A stretch of DNA of 64,000 nt from Chromobacterium phragmitis (GTDB lineage Bacteria; Pseudomonadota; Gammaproteobacteria; Burkholderiales; Chromobacteriaceae): the NCBI RefSeq assembly GCF_003325475.1, contig NZ_CP029495.1:4402001-4466000 (forward strand), in the 5' to 3' direction. The notes under the pieces are model-generated. The model searched no databases. It saw nothing but the letters and a program-made list of their open reading frames with translations, and had not been told where the DNA came from. Of the stretch, positions 1 through 9,004 are shown piece by piece. Position 1 is the stretch's first letter, and every line of letters begins with the position of its first letter. A program made the position numbers and the translations under genes.

Positions 1-528
1 TGCAATGTCCAGCCGCTGCAAATCCTTGACCGGGGACTTGGCCTGGCACTCAGAGGCGCGGAAGCTGGAGAAATCATGCCGCCCCAGCAGGCGCGAGGCG
101 GCCTCGCGCATCGCGCCCACGTCCAGCGACTGGTGGTACCAACCCACCTTGCCCGCCAGCAGGCAAGAACGCACAGGATGCGTCAGCAGGAAGTAACTGT
201 AACTGCGGGAAAAAGCGGAAAACCTGGCGTGAAACTCGTCGCTTACCTCGCGCGCCCACACCACGGCCACCTCGGGGGGCAACAGCGCGTTGACGCCTCT
301 TACCCAAGCATTCATCGGGCGCGCCGCATCGGTATCGAAGTGCGCCACCTGCATCGCGGCATGCACGCCAGCATCGGTGCGGCCGGCGGCATGGGTGACG
401 ACCTGCCGGTTGCCGGCGATCTGGCCCAGCGCCTGATTCAACCTGTCCTGTACCGTATTGCCGTGCGGCTGACTCTGCCAGCCGGCGAACGCCCGACCGT
501 CATACTCGATGCCGAGCGCGATTCTCAT
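1..528 (-). CDS. truA: tRNA pseudouridine synthase A, N-terminal part (cut by window edge)
   Basis: TruA isomerises uridines 38-40 of the tRNA anticodon arm to pseudouridine in the cytoplasm. The 176 visible codons begin MRIALGIEYDGRAFAGW and contain the catalytic-aspartate loop AGRTDAGVHA, both typical of the family. The ATG at 526-528 is the natural start because the family motif follows at once. The frame stays open to base 1, so the C-terminal third or more lies outside the window. It is last in the minus-strand asd / paralogue / fimV / fimV / truA block, the gene neighbourhood known from Pseudomonas. A terminator for the upstream fimV lies between the two genes. Confidence 0.95.
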   Translation of the reverse strand, partial: MRIALGIEYDGRAFAGWQSQPHGNTVQDRLNQALGQIAGNRQVVTHAAGRTDAGVHAAMQVAHFDTDAARPMNAWVRGVNALLPPEVAVVWAREVSDEFHARFSAFSRSYSYFLLTHPVRSCLLAGKVGWYHQSLDVGAMREAASRLLGRHDFSSFRASECQAKSPVKDLQRLDIA

Positions 529-632
529 AACTGCCCATCCATTCATGCCGATTCCAAGCCCTTCGGCCTGGAACGATAAAACACTCACTTTATCCTATCC
601 TGCCTGTTTTGCGCCATGTCTTGTCGCAATGC

Positions 633-665
633 AAAAACAAATGGCACCGGCCTGGACCGGTGCCA
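633..665 (-). terminator. Rho-independent terminator after the second fimV-type gene
   Basis: Read on the minus strand, GGCACCGG pairs with CCGGTGCC around a 6-nt loop and is followed by ATTTGTTTTTG. It lies about 20 nt past the stop codon at 685, between the fimV-type gene and truA. Confidence 0.85.
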
Positions 666-684
666 CTCTCCTCGCCCCAGGGGG

Positions 685-3249
685 TCACCTGCCCTGCTGA
701 GCCTCGCGCATCAGCAATTCCGCGGTTTCCTTGTCGCCCATTTCCATATAGAGCTTGGCCAATTCCATTTTCTCCGCATCCTCGGCGCCAGCCCCGGCAG
801 GGGTAACGGAAGGCGGCGCGGAGCGAGGCGCCGGTTCGAAACTCGGGGAAGGCTCCGCCGCAGCCTTGGGTGTGTCAGGAAGAGCTGGCGCCGGCTCCGC
901 CGCAGCGAACAAAGGATGGTCCGGCAGTTCCGCCCGCCCCAATTCGCAAATACGCAGCCACATGGTGCTGTCCTTGCTGAACATGCCTTTGGCCGCGGTG
1001 GCCTCCTCGATGAATGCCTTCTTGTCCGGCTGGGACGCCAGCACTTCCAGCAGCTTGTGGCGCAAATCCTGCCGCAGCGGCTCCTTTTCCAGACCGTCGC
1101 GCAATATCAGCAAGGCTTGGTCATCGCGGCCATAAGCCAGATAAACCTCGGCTTCCGCCATCACGTCCACGGAATCCAGATCAATGCCGTCGTCCCTCTT
1201 CAACGAGCTCATTAGCGAGGTCAAAGGCTTCAACCGCATCTTGGCAGCCTGATCCGCCGCGCTTTCGTCCGCCGGCGCATCCGCCCCCCCCGCCCTCTTG
1301 CGCCGCATCAGCAATAGGGCGACCAGCCCCAACGCGGCAGCCGCTCCACCCAGCTTGATCAGCACATCCTTGTCGCTGAGCGCCGCCATAGCCTCGTCGA
1401 CCATGCCGCTAGCCGGCAGGGACTTCGCTTCGCGGGGCATCATCGCCTCCGGCTTGTGCCCGGCCACCTGCGGAGCGGAGTGCGGCACCGAGGCCACAGG
1501 CTTGGCCGCGGCTGTCGCGGCAGGGTGCTCCTCCTTCCTGGCAACCTGCGGAGCAGCCTTGGCCGGCGTCTTCTCAGGCTCGCTCTGCGCAGGTTTGGCA
1601 ACCTCCTGGCTGGGCGGCATGGACTTGGCGGATTCGCTGATGCCCAGCTTGCTGGCCAACGCCGCCACCGATGAGCTCGCGGAGGCCTCCTTGGCGGAAT
1701 GCTCCAAAACAGGCGGCGGGACGGGCGGCGGGCTGGGCGCTTTGGCCTGTTCCTTCTCTTGCGCAGGGACGGCGGGCGCGTTCTGAGCGATCAATGGCAT
1801 CGGGACTGGAGCGGGAGTCGGAGCAGGTTTGCTCTTCGCCTGCTGTATCGCCCGAATCTGCTCTTCAAGCGCCTTCGCCCGCTGCTCGGTCTGCTGCAAT
1901 GCCTGATCCTGCTTCTGCAACATGTCCCGCATGCGGCGCTCCGCCGCCAGCGCCTCTGGCGAAGAAGCCGCTGAAGCCGCTTTGGCTGGAGCTTGATGTT
2001 TAGGCTCGGGCTTGATCTCGACCTTGGCTGCCGCCTTGCTCTCAGCCCGCGCCTCGGCCTTCGGCGCGGCCGCAACGCCTGCCTTGACATCAGCGTTGCG
2101 CCCCTCTTCCAGCAACTTTGCCATGCCGACCGGCTTCATCGCCTTCGACTCCGAGGACGCCGGCGCTTTGGCTGCGGTCTCCGTCCGCATCGTCCAGCTG
2201 GATGGGTAGCGCAATTCCGCTCCGGCCAGCAATCGGTTGGCGTCGCCGTTGATGAAAGCGTCCGGGTTGTCTAGCAGCAGTTTTCCCGACACGCTCTCGC
2301 CGCGAGCATGCCCGCTCATGCCCAGCGCGATGGCTGACAGCGTATCGCCCTTCTTCACTTTGTAAGACTTGAAACCCTCGGCCGCAGACGGCTTTTTCGC
2401 GTCTTGAGGGATAGGTCGGGCGGTTTCGTTTTTGGCCTGCTGCGCCAGTCCATCCAGTTGCAGGCTGTATGTCTTTTGCGCCTTGATGCTGCCGGCGGCG
2501 ACCTCAAGACGGAATGAGAGCTTGGGCTGCGTCATCGGCTGCGACGACGACAAACGCAAAATGCGCCGCCCATCGATGGCGCGATCGATCTGATGGGAAA
2601 TGGAAGCCAGCAACGGCAATTGTTCCTTGGCCAAGCCTCCCGAAATGGCATCCGGCAAGATGGCGACGTGCAATTGCTCTGTTTTGTCGAATGCGCCGCC
2701 CAATAGCGGCAACTCCGCCATTAACGGCTCTCCCAGCCGGGAACTGACACGGATGTCGCCCAACCCTGCGCCATCCAGCCTCGACCCCTGGTCTGGTCCC
2801 GCCGCATGGCGTTTGCCGTCATCTCCGCCGGCAGGAGCGGGCGCCTTGCGGCGCGGCCCGTCCCGCTTGTAGTCCACCTCGAATTCCCTGACCAGGCTGC
2901 CTGCCGGCCAACGCACTTCCACCGCGAATCGAAGCAAGGGCTCGGCGAAGCTGGCCGGACCTTTCACCAGCACCTTGCTGATATGGCCATCGCTGCCGCG
3001 GACAAGACTGAAATGTAAAATCGGAGCCGATCCGCTGTAGGGGGACAGCAAAGGATAGTCGTTGCGGTTGGCCAGATTCACCTGCGCGAGGTCTTCTATA
3101 TTCTCCTTGACCACTGGAATTTCAGCGGAGAACGTGTCCCCATCCGCAGACAGCACCCGGATGGGGCCCAGTCCGGCATACGCCGCATACATGCTTCCCA
3201 TTCCCGCCAGCAGCAGCGCCAAACCCGTCTTGCGAAAATTTGCAGCCAT
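685..3249 (-). CDS. fimV: FimV-family peptidoglycan-binding hub protein (second copy)
   Basis: FimV proteins are inner-membrane hubs that bind peptidoglycan through LysM and organise type IV pilus and secretion machinery and polar signalling. This 854-aa protein has an N-terminal signal-like helix, the FimV N-terminal repeat (GLGPIRVLSADGD), a LysM region (YKVKKGDTLSAIALGMSG), a long Ala/Pro/Lys-rich linker with a coiled coil, one membrane helix (GAAAALGLVALLLM) and a cytoplasmic part with the AEAEVYLAYGRDDQALLIL helical repeat. It ends with a short LAKLYMEMGDKETAE motif. I chose the ATG at 3249 (MAANFRK), just before the signal helix, over an in-frame ATG 48 nt upstream. It is paralogous to the fimV directly upstream, with its own promoter region and terminator. 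Confidence 0.88.
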   Translation of the reverse strand: MAANFRKTGLALLLAGMGSMYAAYAGLGPIRVLSADGDTFSAEIPVVKENIEDLAQVNLANRNDYPLLSPYSGSAPILHFSLVRGSDGHISKVLVKGPASFAEPLLRFAVEVRWPAGSLVREFEVDYKRDGPRRKAPAPAGGDDGKRHAAGPDQGSRLDGAGLGDIRVSSRLGEPLMAELPLLGGAFDKTEQLHVAILPDAISGGLAKEQLPLLASISHQIDRAIDGRRILRLSSSQPMTQPKLSFRLEVAAGSIKAQKTYSLQLDGLAQQAKNETARPIPQDAKKPSAAEGFKSYKVKKGDTLSAIALGMSGHARGESVSGKLLLDNPDAFINGDANRLLAGAELRYPSSWTMRTETAAKAPASSESKAMKPVGMAKLLEEGRNADVKAGVAAAPKAEARAESKAAAKVEIKPEPKHQAPAKAASAASSPEALAAERRMRDMLQKQDQALQQTEQRAKALEEQIRAIQQAKSKPAPTPAPVPMPLIAQNAPAVPAQEKEQAKAPSPPPVPPPVLEHSAKEASASSSVAALASKLGISESAKSMPPSQEVAKPAQSEPEKTPAKAAPQVARKEEHPAATAAAKPVASVPHSAPQVAGHKPEAMMPREAKSLPASGMVDEAMAALSDKDVLIKLGGAAAALGLVALLLMRRKRAGGADAPADESAADQAAKMRLKPLTSLMSSLKRDDGIDLDSVDVMAEAEVYLAYGRDDQALLILRDGLEKEPLRQDLRHKLLEVLASQPDKKAFIEEATAAKGMFSKDSTMWLRICELGRAELPDHPLFAAAEPAPALPDTPKAAAEPSPSFEPAPRSAPPSVTPAGAGAEDAEKMELAKLYMEMGDKETAELLMREAQQGR

Positions 3250-3599
3250 CGTCGATGTTCCCAATCTTCTTGCATGCATGATGCAGCCGGCTCGCATTAG
3301 AACCGCGCCCGTCCCGCCGCGCCCACGTTCTGAACGCCCCTATTCATCAAGACGAACCGCATTTTTGAAAATCGTATAATTAAACCTTATAGCACTTTCG
3401 TCTGGCAATCCCATGCCAAACGCAATCTGAGAGCCAGACGATTTCAAAACAGCCTGAAAGATTGAACTGACAATCTCCCGCCCCGCTCCAACCATCCGAA
3501 ATATGAATTGCTGTTTGGCCCCGAATCCGGATCTCGCTCCCTCCCGATCAAGCGAGATTCGCTCCTTTCCAATAAACCGCGAAAGAGATTCGCGCCATG
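3250..3599. other. Intergenic region between the two fimV-type genes
   Basis: About 350 nt with no convincing gene. It contains an AT-rich stretch near 3360-3395 that probably carries the promoter of the downstream fimV-type gene, but no clean -35/-10 pair stands out. A 100-codon minus-strand reading frame here (3340-3642) runs through the neighbouring terminator and looks spurious. Confidence 0.6.
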
Positions 3600-3634
3600 A
3601 AAAAAGCCGCCATCGCATCAAACGACAAGCGGCT
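3600..3634 (-). terminator. Rho-independent terminator after the first fimV
   Basis: On the minus strand AGCCGC (3634-3629) pairs with GCGGCT (3610-3605), followed by six T residues. It lies 20 nt after the stop codon of the upstream fimV. The loop is long (18 nt), so the hairpin is weaker than the others in the window. Confidence 0.65.
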
Positions 3635-3653
3635 CTCATCACTCAGCCCGAGT

Positions 3654-5894
3654 CTATGCGCTGATTTTGTCGAACAGCGCCTGGGCCTCTTCTTTGAGCG
3701 CGCCCTTCGCCTCGCTCAGCAAATCCTGCAAGACCTCTCGAGCGCCCTCCCTATCCCCCATGTCCAGATAGACCTTGGCCAGATCCAGCTTGGTGGATAG
3801 AGGATCGTCCATGACCGACACGCCCTCGGCTTCAGGCCCAACCGCTGCGCTCTCCGCAACCGGCTCTTCCACCTCCATATCTTGGTACAAGGACTCCAGG
3901 CCGCCGGCATCAGTCGTTTCCGGCGCTTCCGCCGCTGGGGGCGCCTCGACCGCCGCGTCGTCCAGCTTGAAATCGAAGTCAAGCATGTCGGCATCCGCCT
4001 CAGGGGCCTTATCTTCCGCGGCCGGCGCTTCCGTCGGCAGCATGGCATCCAGATCAAAATCCAGCGCGGGCTCTTGAGCCGGCGCCGGCGCGCCGGCAGG
4101 CTCCTCGAACAAGGCGGCCAACGGGTCCGCCACTTCCTCCATGGCGGCGGGCGGCTCGGAAGCCGGCTCCGATTGCGTGGCCGCAGGAACGTCCTCGCCG
4201 AACAACTCCTGATCCAGGTCGATGACAGCCTCTCCGGACGTCGCCGGCGCGAATTCCTGCTCGCCTTCTTCCATCTGGTACAGCGGATTCGGCGGGTCAA
4301 TGGCGCGGCCCAACGCGGCCGCCTTCGCCCACATCACGCCCTTGCCATCGAAAGCGGCATGCATCTCTTTGGCCAGCCGCTCGAAGCTGGCGGCATCCGG
4401 ACGTGCGGCATATACCTCCATCAGCTTCATCCTGACTTCATGGCGAGAGGGGTCTTTTTGCAGCGCGTCCTTCAGTATCTCCTCCGCTTGCTGATCTCGG
4501 CCGTAAGCGATGTAAACCTCGGCCTCGGCCACTGGATCCACTTCCGCCGCATCGATGGCCCCTGCCGCCTGGGTAAAGTTGCTCATGAAGGAATGGCTGC
4601 CGCCCGCGGTGCTGGGTCCGTGTCCGGTAACCGTGCTGCGGCCAAGAGTGGCGCTGCCGGAGTCATCCGCCGCGCCCTTGCGTCGCCGCGCCACCACGAT
4701 GCCGAGCAAGCCAAGCAGACCGACACCTGCGATGCCGCCGCCGATCAAAGGCAAGTTGTCCAACACCTTATCCATCAGCGACGGCGCCGGCGGCGGCGGC
4801 ATGGGATGAGGCGCCGGCTTGGCATGCGGTTTTTCCACCGGTTTGGCCAATGGCGCGCTGGCGGCGATGGCTGCATGCGAAGCGCTGGAGGCCTCCGGCG
4901 CGCTAGCCGGCATAGCCTGCTCAGGCTGCAACGGCTTGGCGCCGGAGGCCTGCAAGCTGCCCTGCAGGGCTTTCAGCTGTTGCTCCAGCGCCGCGATGCG
5001 CGCGGTGGCATCCTGCAGCGCCCTCTCCCGAGCGTTGATCTGTTGCTGCAGGTCTCCCAGCTTGGCGTTGTCCGCGGCGTCTCCCGGCACCAGCTTGAGC
5101 ACATCGCCCCCCTTGCCGCCTGCCGCGGGAGGCTGGCCGCCAGGCGCTGCCGGAGCCTCTGGCGCTGGTTCGCCGAGTATGCTGGCCACCTGGGCGGCCG
5201 ACAATGCCCGCATCTTCCGCGCTGAAGGCAATTGCAAGGTCGAACCCGCCTTGGGATGATTGACGTCGCCTTCGGCGAAGGCATCGGGATTGGCCTGCAC
5301 CAGCGCCGCCATCGTCTGGCGCAGCGACGCGCCCTTTGGTTTGGCCTTCGCGGCCAAAGCCCGCAGCGTCGCGCCCTCTCTTACCTTCAGCGTGCGGGGA
5401 ATGGCGGGAGCCGCCTTGATCGGAGAGGCCGGCTTGTAGCGCCCCGCCTGGTCGTTGTCGGCATAACTGGGCGCATCCTGGACAATGTTCTGCGAGGTGT
5501 AGTTGATAGGGTCCAGCAACACCGTGTATTCGCGGATCGAGCGGCCGGACGGCGCCTTGGCCTCAACCACGAAACGGAGATAAGGGTCATTGATGGGCTG
5601 GGTGGAGCTGACGCGTATCGTCGCGCCGCGGGTATTGGGATTCAGCGCGAAGCGCAACAGTGACAGCGAGCTGGAGTAATCTACGTTCAAAGCCTGGAAA
5701 GTATCGATGCCGGCCAGCCCCACCCTGACCGCGTCCAGCTCCGTCGGCTGCACCCCGGTCATTTCGATGTCGGCCTTCAGCAGCTCGCCCAGATTGGAGC
5801 GAACATGGATCCTCCCCAAACCGGCCCAGGCGCACGCGGAGCACGCCAGGCCGATCAACAACACGCCAAGCTTGAGTTTTCCCTGATTTCTCAC
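3654..5894 (-). CDS. fimV: FimV-family protein (first copy)
   Basis: This 746-aa FimV homologue starts with a cleavable-looking signal (GVLLIGLACSACAWAG) and the FimV N-terminal domain (GLGRIHVRSNLGELLKADIE). It continues with a LysM-like segment (LKVREGATLRALAAKAK to about residue 225), a coiled coil near 280-315, a Pro-rich stretch, a membrane helix near 380-400 and an acidic cytoplasmic tail. The tail holds the AEAEVYIAYGRDQQAEEIL repeat and the canonical FimV C-terminal TPR motif (LDLAKVYLDMGDREGAREVL). With its complete C-terminal motif it is the likely orthologue of Pseudomonas FimV, while the next gene is a shorter-tailed paralogue. It lies directly after the asd paralogue and ends at a terminator. 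Confidence 0.92.
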   Translation of the reverse strand: MRNQGKLKLGVLLIGLACSACAWAGLGRIHVRSNLGELLKADIEMTGVQPTELDAVRVGLAGIDTFQALNVDYSSSLSLLRFALNPNTRGATIRVSSTQPINDPYLRFVVEAKAPSGRSIREYTVLLDPINYTSQNIVQDAPSYADNDQAGRYKPASPIKAAPAIPRTLKVREGATLRALAAKAKPKGASLRQTMAALVQANPDAFAEGDVNHPKAGSTLQLPSARKMRALSAAQVASILGEPAPEAPAAPGGQPPAAGGKGGDVLKLVPGDAADNAKLGDLQQQINARERALQDATARIAALEQQLKALQGSLQASGAKPLQPEQAMPASAPEASSASHAAIAASAPLAKPVEKPHAKPAPHPMPPPPAPSLMDKVLDNLPLIGGGIAGVGLLGLLGIVVARRRKGAADDSGSATLGRSTVTGHGPSTAGGSHSFMSNFTQAAGAIDAAEVDPVAEAEVYIAYGRDQQAEEILKDALQKDPSRHEVRMKLMEVYAARPDAASFERLAKEMHAAFDGKGVMWAKAAALGRAIDPPNPLYQMEEGEQEFAPATSGEAVIDLDQELFGEDVPAATQSEPASEPPAAMEEVADPLAALFEEPAGAPAPAQEPALDFDLDAMLPTEAPAAEDKAPEADADMLDFDFKLDDAAVEAPPAAEAPETTDAGGLESLYQDMEVEEPVAESAAVGPEAEGVSVMDDPLSTKLDLAKVYLDMGDREGAREVLQDLLSEAKGALKEEAQALFDKISA

Positions 5895-6043
5895 TGTCTA
5901 CCTTCCGACACTGTCGCATTATGTGATGTTATCGGCACCCATGCCGTTGGGCATGAGTGTGCAACTGTTGCAATCTTAGGCCTTGACGCGTCTTTTAGCC
6001 AGATTTCACAACCGTTGCAGGCTTGACATGCCGTGCGCGTCGC

Positions 6044-7054
6044 TTACATCATCGCGCCCTGTCCAGCCAGGATCTCGGCGATGCGCACGCAATGCAGCGC
6101 GGCGCCGGCCTTGACGTTGTCCGCCGACAGCCACAGGCCAAGCACATTGCCGTGCTTGCGCAGTCGGCTGACCCACACCATCTCGTTGCCGGTAGCCTCC
6201 ATCGGCGTCACGTAGCCGCCATGCTGATCGCGGCCCACCACCTGCAATCCTGCGGCCTTGAGGCGTTTTCGCACTTGTTCGAGGTCAAACTCATTATGCA
6301 ATTCGACTTGAACTGCCCAGGAATGGCCGAAAAACACCGGCACCCGCGCGCAGGTGGCTTCCAGCTGCTCCGGCTTCAGCCCCAGCAGGCGAGCGGTTTC
6401 GTCGCGCATCGAGCGCTCCTCTTCCGAATCGCCGTTGTCATCCACGTCGCCGATCTGCGGCAGCACGTTGAAGGCGATGCGCTTGGCGTAGACGCCGACC
6501 TCCGCGTCGCGCTGCGAAAACAGCGCGGTTGTCTGATCCGCCATTTCCTCCATCGCCTTCTGGCCGCTGCCTGACACCGCCTGGTAGGTAGCCACGGTCA
6601 CGCGGGCGATGCCCAGCGGCGCGAGCGGCGCCAGCGCCAGCGCCAGCGGGGTCACCGTGCAGTTGGGCACGGACACCAGCGGCGCGCGGCCCAGTTCTTC
6701 CAGCTCGGAGGCATTGATGGCCGGGACCACCAGCGGCACGCCGGCGGCGTCGCGGAAGGCGGAGCTGAAATCCACCACCGCCGCGCCGGCGTCGCGCGCC
6801 TGGGGGACATATTGGCGAGAGAGGTCTCCGCCGGCGGCGAAAATGGCCAGGCCGACGTTCTCGAAGTTGAAATCGTCCACCGGATGCACGTCCAGCTCCA
6901 GATTGCCCAGCGACACGGTGCTGCCGTCTTGCTCGGCGCTGTCCACCGCGAATACGCGGGCGGCCGGAAATTTGCGTTCGGCCAGCAGCTCCAGCACGGC
7001 CTGGCCCACCAGGCTGGTGGCGCCCACTACGGCGATTTGCAGAGAAGTCGACAT
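6044..7054 (-). CDS. Aspartate-semialdehyde dehydrogenase paralogue (USG-1-like)
   Basis: A 336-aa member of the semialdehyde dehydrogenase family. It has an N-terminal NAD(P)-binding motif (VVGATSLVGQAVLELL), a cysteine in the position of the catalytic nucleophile (SVPNCTVTPLAL) and the dimerisation-domain signature TYQAVSGSGQKAMEE. It resembles the 'usg' gene found between asd and fimV in Pseudomonas; those proteins are ASADH relatives whose activity is often unproven. Because cysteine is retained, activity is possible, but the true asd gene just upstream makes it dispensable for lysine, threonine and methionine synthesis. A terminator separates it from asd, so it probably has its own promoter. 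Confidence 0.85.
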   Translation of the reverse strand: MSTSLQIAVVGATSLVGQAVLELLAERKFPAARVFAVDSAEQDGSTVSLGNLELDVHPVDDFNFENVGLAIFAAGGDLSRQYVPQARDAGAAVVDFSSAFRDAAGVPLVVPAINASELEELGRAPLVSVPNCTVTPLALALAPLAPLGIARVTVATYQAVSGSGQKAMEEMADQTTALFSQRDAEVGVYAKRIAFNVLPQIGDVDDNGDSEEERSMRDETARLLGLKPEQLEATCARVPVFFGHSWAVQVELHNEFDLEQVRKRLKAAGLQVVGRDQHGGYVTPMEATGNEMVWVSRLRKHGNVLGLWLSADNVKAGAALHCVRIAEILAGQGAMM

Positions 7055-7109
7055 ATCTTGTTCCTATCGTTACCGCCGGCGGCGGCGTTCGCGCCGGCAT
7101 TGCAATGCG

Positions 7110-7131
7110 AAAAGGGCACCGAAGTGCCCTT
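7110..7131 (-). terminator. Rho-independent terminator after asd
   Basis: On the minus strand AAGGGCAC-TTCG-GTGCCCTT forms an 8-bp stem with a TTCG tetraloop, ending in TTTTCG. A second hairpin (GCGGCCGG / CCGGCCGC, about 7140-7163) lies just before it. Together they close asd before the paralogue starts at 7054. Confidence 0.8.
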
Positions 7132-7184
7132 GAATTCTACGGCGGCCGGTCAAACCGGCCGCAGGCTCCCGCCTATTCTACCCT

Positions 7185-8291
7185 TCAGCGCTCGATCAGG
7201 ATACGCAGCATGCGGCGCAGCGGCTCGGCCGCGCCCCACAGCAGCTGGTCGCCGATCACGAAGGCGGACAGATACTCGCCGCCCATATTCATCTTGCGCA
7301 CGCGGCCGACCCCCACCTCCAGCCCGCCGGTGATGGCGGCCGGCGTCAGCTCCTTGACCGAAATCTCGCGATCGTTCGGCACCCACTTCACCCAGTCGTT
7401 GCCAGACTTGATGATGGATTCGATCTCGGACAGCGGCAGGTCTTTCTTCAACTTCACGGTCAGCGCCAGGCTATGGCAGCGCATCGCGCCGATGCGCACG
7501 CACAGCCCGTCCACCGGCACCACGCTGGAAGTGCCCAGAATCTTGTTGACCTCGGCCTGGCCTTTCCACTCTTCCTTGGACTGGCCGTTGTCCAACTGCT
7601 TGTCGATCCAGGGGATCAGGCCGCCGGCCAGCGGCGCGCCGAAGTATTCGGTCGGCACGTCCTCGCGGATGGCCTTGGCCACCTTGCGGTCGATTTCCAG
7701 GATGGCGGACGACGGCGTGGCCAGCTCGTCGGCCACGGTGGAGTGGATCGCGCCCATGCCCTTCAGCAATTCGCGCATGTGGTTGGCGCCGCCGCCGGAA
7801 GCCGCCTGGTAGGTCATCGAGGACACCCAGTCGACCAGGCCTTCGCGGAACAGGCCGTTCATGCCCATCAGCATGATGGAGTTGGTGCAGTTGCCGCCGA
7901 TGTAATCCTTGACGCCGTTAGCCACGCCCTTGTCGATCAGATCGCGGTTGACCGGGTCCAGCACGATGATGGAGTCTTCCTGCATGCGCAGCGTGGAGGC
8001 CGCGTCGATCCAGTAGCCCTTCCAGCCGGCGGCGCGCAGCTTGCCGTACACCTCGGTGGTGTAGTCGCCGCCCTGGCAAGTGACGATCACGTCCATCGCC
8101 TTCAGTTCGTCCACGCTGCCCGCGTCTTTCAACGCCGGCACGTCGCGACCGATGTCCGGCGCTTTGCCGCCGACGTTGGAGGTGGTGAAGAACACCGGCT
8201 CGTCAATGACGGCGAAATCGTTTTCCTCGCGCATGCGCTGCATCAGCACGGAACCCACCATGCCGCGCCAACCTACAAAGCCTACTCTCAC
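7185..8291 (-). CDS. asd: Aspartate-semialdehyde dehydrogenase
   Basis: Asd reduces L-aspartyl-4-phosphate to the semialdehyde, feeding lysine/diaminopimelate, threonine and methionine synthesis in the cytoplasm. The protein begins VGFVGWRGMVGSVLMQRM, has the catalytic-cysteine motif GGNCTNSIMLMG, the substrate loop MTYQAASGGGANHMREL and the active-site region RIGAMRCHSLALT, all typical of the gram-negative type. I place the start at a GTG (8289-8291) because GGGAGA lies 7-8 nt before it and it yields 368 aa, matching the E. coli enzyme. The longer frame to 8339 would add 16 unconserved residues. Confidence 0.97.
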   Translation of the reverse strand: MRVGFVGWRGMVGSVLMQRMREENDFAVIDEPVFFTTSNVGGKAPDIGRDVPALKDAGSVDELKAMDVIVTCQGGDYTTEVYGKLRAAGWKGYWIDAASTLRMQEDSIIVLDPVNRDLIDKGVANGVKDYIGGNCTNSIMLMGMNGLFREGLVDWVSSMTYQAASGGGANHMRELLKGMGAIHSTVADELATPSSAILEIDRKVAKAIREDVPTEYFGAPLAGGLIPWIDKQLDNGQSKEEWKGQAEVNKILGTSSVVPVDGLCVRIGAMRCHSLALTVKLKKDLPLSEIESIIKSGNDWVKWVPNDREISVKELTPAAITGGLEVGVGRVRKMNMGGEYLSAFVIGDQLLWGAAEPLRRMLRILIER

Positions 8292-8604
8292 TGTGAATCT
8301 CCCAGTCTGTCCTAAGTCCGAATCGTGGCCGCGGCGCAAGCAGACGCCGGCGCTGCGGTTAAATTTTTGTTACCTCATTGTGCAGCGCGCCAAGACGGCA
8401 GGCAATGGGGCAAATCGTTTTTATTGTGAAGTTCTGCAGAACAAATGATTAAGCGACGATGAACGGCTTACCGCTCTGATCCGAAGCTCTTGAAAACCCC
8501 TGCAAGCCAAGGCATCACCCATCGAGAGCGGGACAGCTCGGAAACCGCGATTGGACTTTGGGAAGCCTCGCTCAAGCGCGTCAAACGAGACCGCGGCATG
8601 CGAC
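8292..8604. other. Intergenic region upstream of asd
   Basis: About 310 nt without a gene. It must contain the asd promoter, probably in the AT-rich stretch 8355-8445. A perfect 12-bp palindrome GTTCTGCAGAAC lies at 8431-8442. From 8445 to 8604 I see nothing recognisable. Confidence 0.5.
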
Positions 8605-8850
8605 TCAGCCATAACGACTGCGCTTGCGGGCACAACAGGCCGCCAACCCTTTCCACAACAGGCAAGCGGCAGCGGCAACCGCGCTGGCGACCATCAGCAG
8701 GCTGCCGCCGGCGATCAGCGCGAAGGGCTCGCGCAGCACGCCGTTCGCGTCGACATGCGAGCCGATCAAACCTGCGGCGCCCAGGCAAGCCAAGCCGGCG
8801 GCAGCCAGCGGCGAGACCACTATCAGAAAAAACTTCAACGAGCGGGACAT
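8605..8850 (-). CDS. DUF3955-like small membrane protein
   Basis: An 81-aa protein with two hydrophobic segments (roughly residues 7-27 and 44-66) separated by IGSHVDANGVLREPFALI. That loop matches the DUF3955 pattern (GS-VD-x-G-x-L-x-EPF-x-LI) as I recall it. The function of the family is unknown; it is an inner-membrane protein by topology. I chose the ATG at 8850 (MSRSLKF) over one ten codons upstream because the first membrane helix follows immediately. The ribosome site is weak. It is a single gene after a gap and may be cotranscribed with the genes upstream. Confidence 0.6.
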   Translation of the reverse strand: MSRSLKFFLIVVSPLAAAGLACLGAAGLIGSHVDANGVLREPFALIAGGSLLMVASAVAAAACLLWKGLAACCARKRSRYG

Positions 8851-9004
8851 TGCGTATCCAAACCAGAGTCGCGGATACATCCTCTGGCCGGTTTTCCCGC
8901 TTCGAGTTCCATGATGAAAACGGCGAATCCCGTCGCATCTTTACGATGCCGCGCGCCGGCAAGCCAGCAGTCTTTAACTGCACGAAAGCCGAATCCTGTA
9001 GCAA

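Noticed and set aside
3340..3642. 100-codon minus-strand frame between the fimV genes
   Set aside because: It runs through the terminator of the upstream fimV and has no protein-like character.
8431..8442. GTTCTGCAGAAC palindrome as a LexA box
   Set aside because: A LexA box needs CTG-N10-CAG; this palindrome is compact and does not fit. No other regulator could be assigned.
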